Below, piece after piece: positions 55,856 through 64,000 of a DNA stretch of 64,000 bases. Positions within the stretch are counted from its first letter, which is position 1; every line of letters begins with the position of its first letter. The notes below the pieces were generated by a model that worked only from the letters and a program-made list of their open reading frames with translations, was not told where the DNA came from and did no database searches. Origin of the DNA: Brachionus plicatilis (taxonomy: Eukaryota; Rotifera; Eurotatoria; Ploima; Brachionidae); contig QEOQ01000207.1 in NCBI GenBank assembly GCA_010279815.1, positions 1,971,307 through 2,035,306 on the forward strand. Reading direction: 5' to 3'. Both the position numbers and the translations under genes were made by a program.

Positions 55856-56623
55856 TTACAATATGTGACACTTGTTTTGCTTTGTTATCTTGGGCACTAG
55901 AACGGCCCGGATGGCCTCCTCAAAAACCTGATGCAAGCCTTTTTGTGTAAGTGCAGAGCATTCCGTGTAGGCATAAGCCTTTATTTTCTTCGCCAGCTTC
56001 ATTCCCTGTTCCCGTCTGATAGGAGATAGATTTTGTTTTTGCAGCAAATGAATAGTGTTCGTGTCGTCCCGTAAGTCTATCTTGGTACCACATAGAACAA
56101 TAGGTGTATCTGGACAATGGTGTCGAATCTCTGGTATCCATTTATTTGTTATGTTGGTAAAAGTACTTGGACTAATCACACTGAAACATACCAGAAAGAC
56201 ATTTGTCTTCAACAAATAAAAATAACTATAAATAATGAAAAATAATTTTTTTGTTTACTTGCGGATATGACAACGGTCTTAGTCTATCATAGTCCTCTTG
56301 TCCAGCCTTTGTTTAAGATTTAATTTAAATGTTTTAATTAATTAATGAAAAATAAAAATGCCACTGATTTAAAAAAAAAAAAGACTTACAGTATCCCAGA
56401 GACCAAGACTCACTGTGATGTCATCTACAACTACTGTTGATGTATAATTATCAAATCTTTAACACCAAATTTGACTTATTTTTAATGCTGGACAAAAAAA
56501 AACTTACACGGTGGGCAAATATTCTTCTGGAAAAGTGTTGGTGGTGTAAGATATGAGCATGGATGTCTTACCAACGGTGCCATCGCCAACAATGACCAGC
56601 TTTATTGGATAATATTGACTCAT
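55856..56623 (-). CDS. RAC-like: Rac-family small GTPase (Rac/RhoG/MIG-2 group)
   Basis: A membrane-anchored GTP switch for actin organisation. Four exons keep phase: 56508-56623, 56390-56456, 56259-56306, 55856-56206, giving 193 residues (Rac1 has 192). Motifs: P-loop GDGTVGKTS, switch I YLPTVFDNY, switch [30 protein letters not shown] for guanine specificity, [10 protein letters not shown], and a C-terminal CHIL box predicting geranylgeranylation. Differences from Rac: Thr replaces Ala13 in the P-loop, TNVFL replaces TDVFL, and the region before CHIL has few basic residues (KITKQNK) compared with the polybasic tail of Rac1. This fits a divergent Rac or a MIG-2/Mtl type; the exact subfamily is uncertain. 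Confidence 0.92.
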
Positions 56624-58985
56624 TTTTTTGCTCTAAATCTCTTTATTTGGACAATATACTAGTACATCTAAGTTCGTTTATGATAACAATTTTTGTTTTG
56701 TTTGCTAAAATCTAGAATAAAATATTTTATGGGCATTAAACATGGTGGTATTATATTTTAGGCTCTTTTTATTGAAGATGAACAAAATAAAAGAAGAAAC
56801 TTAATATTCGAGTTATAAACCTCCAAGAATTTTGCCTTTGTTTATTTTAGATGAGATTAATGCAGTCTAAGAATTAAATATTTGATTGATTTGATTTTAG
56901 ACCAGGTCAATTAAGGATTTATGAGAATTGCTTCAGTTGGTTTGAAGAATTATAATTTATTATTTAACACTGCTAAATGGTCTCCTTGAACCAGATGAAT
57001 GTGCCTTTTTCTGTTTTTTTGAGCGACCATGTTTGATCCAGTCTGAGTTCATACAAAATCATCATATATTAGAAAAATCATTTTTTTCACTTTATTGAGT
57101 ACTTAATCTTGTTTATTTAGTTCTATAGAAAAAAAATGTTAATATTAATTAAAGTTGTTCTTTTACTAAAATTAACAACAATTTGTCTTAATCTATTTTT
57201 GAATCTAATTATTTTTCAGAGCTATCTAAATGACCACATATTTGTCTTGATTTTTTTAATTTTTTTCCCTTGATTTAATAAATTTAATATATCGGCTTTA
57301 ATTTAGAATATATTTTTACATTTAGAACTCTGAGCGTTTACTCAAATAAATAAAAATGATCTAGATGAACTTAGAAATATTCTTTAAAAAAGTAAATTAG
57401 ATCTTATAATTTCCTTAACTAAAATTGATCGAGTTTCAATTATTTTAAGAAATTTCTGGCTTCAAGTTGTACTAATTGAGTTTCTGTCGGGCTGTGTTAC
57501 CTAATGCTTGCTAGGATATTATTCACGCAATAAACAATAAGAATTAGATTTTTTTTAGAATAACCGCTTATGATTTATTTAATGAAAAAAAAGAGGTTCA
57601 CACAAAAAATTGATTTTAAGAAAATCTCAATTATGATTATTTGCCTGGTTTTTTTTTTAAGCAAAAAATATTATATGCTGTTGTAAAATCCAAAAATCTC
57701 GCTCAAATTAATTTGTTGAAACAATTTTTTTTCTTACTTTGAATGAACTTTTAGAGTATTTAAAAAATATATAAAATTGAATATCTAAAGAATGAAAATA
57801 AATATTCCATTTTGATAATTAATTTTTTATTCTCAACTTAATACGAAATTCATAAGATTTTTATGCAAAAATTTTTTAATATTGAATTTAGACGTTCTTG
57901 TTAGATTTAGCAATAAACTACTAAAAAAATTTTTTTAGATTGAATTAATAGAAGCAGATATATCTAAATCTTTGAATTTTATATAACCCAAATATTTGGG
58001 TAACTTTTGATCGATAAAACTTGCACCAATGTTGATACAAGATGATCTTTGGATAAAATTTAAATAAAATAAACGAACCAACTTGTATTATTCAACCAAT
58101 CTGGGCTAATCCAGATTTATTGATATTTTTTGTTGTAATAAGACAAAAAATTTAAATTTAAACTCTAAATTTTAATAATTTTTCATAAATTATAGAGCTT
58201 GATTGCTACTATAATCAAAAGAAAATATAGAATCAAGCTTACTTAATGGAAAAATACTCATAGCTATAAACGCTTTGCTATACATATTTACCAAAAAATA
58301 TATCTTTGAAATTAGTTGATTTGCATGCTAAATTTTTTTAATTATTATTTCTTAAACAGAGTGCCTCTTACTTTTTCGATCTATAGCCTACAACCATACA
58401 AAGAATTGGTCTTCTCTGATTTCCAAAAAACGAAGAAATCAAAGCCTCAATATACAAAATATTCGAATAGTCTGTCAGATTAAGATCCTGGATTTTTATG
58501 AGCCATTAAAAAAGAATAATTTTAAAAATTTTATTAAGAAATATTTTTTTCTTATTTTAATTTAGTTGCTTTGAACTTCAAGAATATGACCAAACATTTT
58601 ACACTTTTTGAATGAGTTTAATCCGTAGAAAATTATTTTAATAAAAGTCTACAAAAATTCGTCAAATCATCATTACATTTGTTTAAAAAACACGCTTTAT
58701 AAACAACGCTACGCGTTATTATATAAATGGTTATTTAGTTCGCAACGAAGCAATTTGGTAATTTTTTATTAAAAAAAAATTTTAACTTAAAATTTTACTT
58801 TTCAAATACTGAGTATTTGAATAAAAAATTTAAAAAATGAGTAATTGAAATACAGGTCAAGGGTCCTGACTAAAGTTGACTATTCGAAAAAAAAAATTTT
58901 TTAATTCTTTTCATTTGATCAAAGTGCTTAGGTATCTAAATTTCGTATTTTAATTTATTTTAGACTTTAATTCAGACAAGTTAAA
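56624..58985. other. Intergenic, 2.4 kb
   Basis: A/T-rich, between the divergent Rac and UQCR11 starts. No coding frame recognised. Confidence 0.4.
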
Positions 58986-59220
58986 ATGCTTAGCTTAGCT
59001 AAATTAATCGGACCATCTCGAGTAGAACAAGTGAGATTATGGTAAGTAGGAAAAAAACAGAAAATTCAAAACTATTTTTATCTTAGTTAATTTTTGTAGG
59101 TCTAGTTCTGCTGGAAAATATGCTGCGTCAGCCATTGTTTTGGGATTGTTTGTTTCAGAATGGAAAGTTGTTGTTGAAAAAATTCCTTTGTATGGAGGAA
59201 AATTCAAGGAAGAAAACTAA
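58986..59220 (+). CDS. UQCR11: Cytochrome b-c1 complex subunit 10 (UQCR11, 6.4-kDa protein)
   Basis: A small accessory subunit of mitochondrial respiratory complex III. Two exons, 58986-59041 and 59100-59220, give 58 residues (human 56). The N-terminus (LAKLIGPSRVEQVRLW) resembles the FLGPRYRELVKNW start of the mammalian protein. A hydrophobic span follows (YAASAIVLGLFVSEWKVVV), and the C-terminus YGGKFKEEN matches the family end GKFKKDN. The intron splits a Trp codon (TG|G). The gene is too short and too divided to show as a normal open frame. Recognition rests mainly on size, one membrane span and the conserved C-terminus. Confidence 0.8.
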
Positions 59221-59602
59221 ATTTGAAAATTTAAAAAAGATTATTTTCATACAAAAATAAAACGAATGTCGATGCCAATTTAGATTTTTTCTTCTTTAAA
59301 TAAAATATTAAAAAATAAATTGCCCTATCTTTTTTAGTTTAATAGATTGCCTCAGGATCCGGACAATTATGAATACTTTCAAGAACTATTCAAATGTTTT
59401 TTTGATCAAGATTAAATTTTGTTTTGTTCCAGTTAGAGCAAAATACAAACTTTCAGACTTAGTTTGTATTTTGAACAAAAATAATTAATTTGAACACTTA
59501 ACATATATAGAATCTATTAATGCTAAACTTTGAAGGTTTTAACAAAAAAAATGTTAAAATTTTTATTAAAATTCAACTATTTGTATTTTTTTAAATTTAG
59601 AA
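59221..59602. other. Intergenic or 5' untranslated region of the kelch gene
   Basis: A T-rich tract ending in TTTAG at about 59600, just before the kelch ATG, could be a splice acceptor for an upstream non-coding exon. No coding sequence seen. Confidence 0.4.
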
Positions 59603-61997
59603 ATGATCTTAAAGCGTTTCATTGAGAAATTAACCCCATTATATCATCACCACTCATCCGGTCACTCGAGTTCATTGCCTGAATACAGTCAATTGAATTC
59701 AGAAGAATCGTCACAAAATCTCAATGAGCTCTCTAGCTCTATTACAAGAGCAGAAGACTCCAAACAAGCTTGTCGCTCAATAAGAAAGATAAGCGAGACT
59801 GCCGAGTCATTTGATGATCATCCTCATACAGTCGATCACCAAGACTGTGCTTCTCCGTGTCCTTGCAATGACAGTTCCTTTAAAGTAAAAAAAAATGCTA
59901 AAATTTATTATTTCTAATAAAATATTGAACTAGTAAAGATTGATGCAGATTTAGATGATTTACATCTACACCATGACCATAATACTCATTTTCTCCACAA
60001 AAATTCTAATCATTGCAATGAAGTCTTGGCCGGATTGAATAAAATGAGAAAGTATTGATAGAAAAATTTTTTATTAGAACAAAATTTAAAGATATGAAAA
60101 AAAAGAAATAAACAAATGTTTGATGTAACTCTTTATTGTAATAATACTGAAATTAATTGTCACAAGGCGATTTTGATGGCAAATAGTCCTTATTTCTTGG
60201 CTATGTTCACCAATGAATTTATGGAGTTTAGGTAATTAATTAAGCATATTTTAGTAAACTAACAAAATAAACATTTACTAAAACTTAGCAATTGACTACT
60301 CTTGATCATACTGAATTTTTTTGTTTAATTAGTTCAAGAAGAGTGCAAATAAAAGAAATAGATTCAGATGCTTTATCTCTTATCATTAATTATATGTATA
60401 CAGGAGAAATTTTGATCACAGAAAACAATGTTCAATCACTTTTGGCCACTTCGAATCTTTTAGACATGACCAGTTTGAAGTTATCATGTGGTCAATTTAT
60501 CGAATCTCAACTAGATGTAAGCAATTGTTTGGGTATTAAAGAATTTGCTGATATGCACTCATGTCATGTCTTGCTAAAATATGCCGAAGCATTTATTGAG
60601 CAATATTTTAATGAAATTGTCCAAAAAGAAGAATTTTTAAGTCTTAATTTTGAGCAATTACAAAGCCTGATATCCAAGGATACTTTAGCAGTAAGTTCAG
60701 AGAAAATAGTATATGATAGTATTAGAAGATGGATTAATCATGATTCCGAAAACCGAATTAGATATTTAGGAAATTTGATGAAACATGTCAGATTTGGTCT
60801 TTTAACTCAAGATGATCTATCTCAGATATCACAAGATTGTATAATTAAAAACAATGTAATATGCATGGAATTAATAGCCGAGGCTTTTCAGGATAAAATG
60901 GTAAAATTTAGCATCCAAGAATGTAACAAGTCTGACATTGATCAAAAAAAAATCAAACCACGTGTTCCACTGGGTTTACCAAAAGTAAGATATGATCATT
61001 TATAGAAAAAAAACTAGAAACTTTTTTTAAAAGGTTATGTTTTTATTTGGCGGACAAGCTCCAAAAGCAATTTCTAAAGTAGATGTTTATGATTTTAGAT
61101 CCCAGCAATGGCTCAATAGTGAAGAAATGCCAACTAAAAGATGTAGAGCAGGGTAATTTAAATATGCTTTTATTTCTTGAATTGATCTCAAATTTAAAAG
61201 AGTTGCTTATTTTGATAAAAAAATTTTTGTTGTTGGTGGCTTTAATGGACAAACAAGAACTCGGTCAGTTGATATCTATAATCCAAGAACGAAAGAATGG
61301 ACACAAGGACCAGATATGATATGCAGAAGAGGAACATTGGGAATTGGCCTATTGAATAGAAAAGTGTATGCTGTGGGTGGCTTTGATGGATTCAGTGGTT
61401 TAAATTCAGTTGAATGCTGGAGTATGAAGCAAAATGAAAATTGGACAATGGTATCTCCAATGAGCACTAAAAGAAGTAGTGTTGGAATAGCTGTTCTTAA
61501 TAATCATCTTTACGCAAGTAAAAGCTTTATTTGTATTTATTTGTCAAAAAAAAATTTAATTTAAAAAAGTTGGTGGATATTGTGGTTTGTCAAGAGAATG
61601 TCTAGACTCAGTGGAAAGATATGATCCGTATACTAATAAATGGTACAGTGTACCTTCAATGACAAATCGACGTAGCGGTTCTTGTGTAAATTCATTTGAA
61701 GGAAAAATCTATGTCGTAGGTGGCCATGATGGACCACAAGTATTGAAATGTGTTGAAGTTTTTGATCCCATTATCAATAATTGGGAATTCATCTCAGATC
61801 TAAATGTCGCTAGAAGAAATGCAAGCTTTGTAATACATAATGGTTTATTCTACGTGATAGGTGGAGATGATGGCCACAAAAATTTGACTTCAGTTGAAAT
61901 TTATAGTCCTCAAAGGAATGTATGGTCACTTTTGCCATCTTTCATGAATGAGGCTAGAACTTATGCTGGGTGTGTTGTTGCCGAAAATTTTAGCTAG
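59603..61997 (+). CDS. KLHL-like: BTB-BACK-kelch protein (KLHL family)
   Basis: A likely substrate adaptor for a Cullin-3 ubiquitin ligase. Seven exons keep phase: 59603-59884, 59939-60051, 60106-60231, 60333-60984, 61034-61152, 61201-61517, 61570-61997, giving 678 residues. The first about 130 residues are an unusual Ser- and His-rich extension (LYHHHSSGHSSS, HLHHDHNTHFLHKNSNH). The BTB domain starts at about 131 (FDVTLYCNN, CHKAILMANSPYFLAMF), followed by the BACK domain (NCLGIKEFADMHSC). About six kelch repeats follow, with VVGGFNG, AVGGFDG, IGGYCG, VVGGHDG and VIGGDDG signatures. The 60232-60332 intron uses the acceptor before TTCAAG; a nearer AG exists at about 60288 but would disrupt the BTB alignment. 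Confidence 0.9.
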
Positions 61998-62347
61998 AAA
62001 CTCAATTTATTTCAACAAAATAAAGCAAATCTTAAAAATTAAAAAAGAAAATGTAAACAATTCAATTTTTTTTAAAACTTATTTTACAAGATGTAATTTA
62101 TTTGAATCATTACTACAAATTTTTTGGAATAAAGAATTAAACATTTTTAGCCTATGAATTTAAAATAATTCTATTTAGTTCTAATTGCAGATAATTTAAT
62201 TTTCGAATAACAAATTTATAATTTCTGTCATAAAGAATAATTTTTAAAAGTAGCAAAAAATAAAGAAAACATGAACGTATTTTAATTAACCCAAATAGAT
62301 TTAAAAAAATTAAAAATAAATAAATAAATGCATGAAAATTTTTTTCA

Positions 62348-62427
62348 GCTAATTGATTTTTTACAGTGCTAATTTATTTTGAACACCACTAATAGATTTT
62401 ATTTTCCGCTAATCAATTTTTATTTTT
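62348..62427. repeat. Four copies of a degenerate 20-bp tandem repeat
   Basis: The core (G/A)CTAATNNATTTT recurs at 62348, 62368, 62388 and 62408 with an exact 20-bp period; the 7-8 bases after the core vary. It lies in the otherwise plain 1.2-kb gap between the kelch and TBC1D20-like genes, which converge here. Confidence 0.75.
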
Positions 62428-63217
62428 TAAATAAAATAATACTAAAACTACTAGAACTAGTTTTGGAAACATATAATTGCGGGAGCTAGTAGGTTAGATT
62501 ATTGTCATATACCTTTAGAAAAAAAATGTTTACCAAAAATTTAACAAAGAAATGTGCTTGGGTTTAATAAAGCTGATTTGTTTAAGCATTTGAAAAATAT
62601 TTTTATGAATTTTTACTTGAATTTCTGCAACACAGGACGAAATTGTTCCTTGATTTATGTTGAGTTTTTTTTTGTATTTGTGACTTGTTGCATTTCTTTG
62701 TAGAGATTTTTGGCCTATTTGAGAAAAAGTTTTTAAAACCTAAAACAAATGCAACATCAATAATAGATTCATGATTTTCTACTTTGACAATATGCCTATT
62801 TTAATAATAAATTTGGCTGACTATGATATCGAAGAAGTTCAAATTTTTTTGAAAATTTCAATAATTTTATTTTTTTTTAGTTGATAAAAAAATTTTATAA
62901 ATTTATTTTGACAAAAAAGTTTGTTAGTAAACTTCTAAAAAATCTCACCGACAAATTTTTTTTATACAAACAACAAAAACTTGATAAATTTGTAAATCAT
63001 AAATAATTCATTACACCCTTTAGTTTAAATAAAGAAAAGTTAGACTACAAAAAATCTGAAATAAATAAAGACCAAACAGACAATCATTTTCAAAAATATT
63101 TAATAATTGCCTCTATTTCTATTTATAATTTTTATTAAACAAAAATATCCGGAATGGATTTCTCAAAAAATTCCCTTATTCTAAAATAAAAATTATATGA
63201 ATAAATAAACAAAAATC

Positions 63218-64000
63218 TCAAAAATCTTTGAGAGTTAAAAACTGATAAAACTTGGATACTAAATCCGGAGTGTCTTTTATACCGTTCGAATTTAAGGCAT
63301 ACATGGCCACCGCGGCTACCCCTACGGTAAATGTTAACCCAAATAAAAATTTATTTGGTTTTAACCGGTTTTCTCTTAAACGAATCAAAGAAAAATTCTT
63401 TTTCTTAACTATTCTGTTATTTTTATTTGCCTGCTGTTCGTTCGAGTTCTTATCTTTTTTATAACGTTGTCTCAAATAAGTTTCTTCTTCCTTTTTTCTT
63501 TTCAGTTCCTCTTCTTCTTGTAATAATTGACTAAAAAATAAAATTTTTATAATAATTTATTTCTCTCCTTTCAATATTTTTTACCATTTTTTCAACCATT
63601 TTTCATTTAGCTCTTCTAGATCATCCGGAGGGTAGGCTTCAAAAAGTTCCAAAGCTGATTGAATGAAATTTTCGATTTGCTCACTACTGTCAATATTTGA
63701 TGGAATTTTGGTTATTACTGTATGCAATGATGCCATATCGCAGTCGATTTCAAGAATCATTTCGGCTTGATTTGACACAATCTTAAGGGAATTTAATTAA
63801 AATTTTGATTCGTCAGACCACTTCAAGTTTTGAAAATTTTGAGTAAAATAATTACGACGGCTCCTAGATAAACTGGCATAAGTGGATGTGAAGCAATAAA
63901 AAAGTCGTATAGTCTTAGAATTATTTTCAAATTATCCATTACATGGCTATACCATGTAATTAGCCAGCTGAGACCAAATATAACACCAAGTTCTGCCCTT
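63218..64000 (-). CDS. TBC1D20-like: TBC1D20-like Rab GTPase-activating protein, C-terminal part (5' end outside the window)
   Basis: TBC1D20 is an ER/Golgi-membrane GAP for Rab1 and Rab18. Three exons are visible: 63856 to the window edge, 63585-63781 and 63218-63530, with phase kept. The first gives the end of the TBC domain, LGVIFGLSWLITWYSHV then LRLYDFFIASHPLMPVYLGAV, close to the LTWFGHV...RLYDFFLACHPLMPIY block of vertebrate TBC1D20. The second contains DCDMASLHTVITKIP, matching DCDMASVHHLLSQIP. The last exon has a charged linker (EEEELKRKKEEE) and one hydrophobic span (FLFGLTFTVGVAAVAMYAL), the C-terminal ER anchor. The catalytic Arg and Gln fingers would lie outside the window. Confidence 0.88.

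Overview
This window is from a very AT-rich, compact animal genome. Genes are split by many short introns (mostly 40-100 bp, GT-AG), gene order is dense and strands are mixed, and the gene content is clearly metazoan: a tubulin polyglutamylase, a lysosomal hexosaminidase, T-synthases, a CUB/LDLa membrane protein, a Rac GTPase, a BTB-kelch protein and the respiratory-chain subunit UQCR11. Base composition, intron size and repeat types suggest a small invertebrate. My best guess is a monogonont rotifer such as Brachionus, but that is inference. I saw no tRNA, rRNA, CRISPR or prokaryotic signal.

Layout, left to right. (1) 1-2.9 kb: the last exon of a probable secreted helical protein, a 39-residue cysteine-rich mini-protein, and a Mutator-like (MULE) transposon remnant with a perfect 9-bp target duplication. 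(2) 4.4-12.3 kb: a 10-exon TTLL6/13-type polyglutamylase and an 11-exon beta-hexosaminidase, both on the minus strand, then two more copies of the mini-protein on the plus strand. A hAT-type MITE sits in a hexosaminidase intron. (3) 16.1-24.5 kb: one uninterrupted 2815-codon gene for TEP1, the telomerase/vault-associated protein. (4) 25-31 kb: a dead LINE piece, a secreted 67-residue tandem-repeat protein crowded with N-glycosylation sequons, and two unrecognised proteins. (5) 31.5-34.9 kb: a 12-exon LEV-10-like receptor accessory protein (five CUB domains, LDLa, one membrane span). (6) 35-43.7 kb: mostly empty sequence, one disordered-protein gene and a second LINE fragment. (7) 44.5-49.3 kb: two tandem core-1 beta-1,3-galactosyltransferase (T-synthase) paralogues with the same intron position, with a near-perfect hairpin MITE between them. 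(8) 49.7-55.3 kb: a transposon graveyard containing a pogo/Tigger relic, an integrase relic, a 1-kb foldback element and a 520-bp hAT MITE with a perfect 8-bp target duplication. (9) 55.9-64 kb: a Rac-family GTPase, UQCR11, a BTB-BACK-kelch protein and the 3' end of a TBC1D20-like Rab GAP.

The genes do not form one pathway. Two themes recur: glycan biology (hexosaminidase, two T-synthases, a sequon-saturated secreted protein) and recent or decayed DNA transposons. The least explained items are the three-copy cysteine-rich mini-protein family, the sequon-repeat protein and the intron-free TEP1 gene. Exon boundaries given here were assigned by reading GT-AG sites and checking that reading phase is kept across every junction. 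They have not been checked against transcripts.
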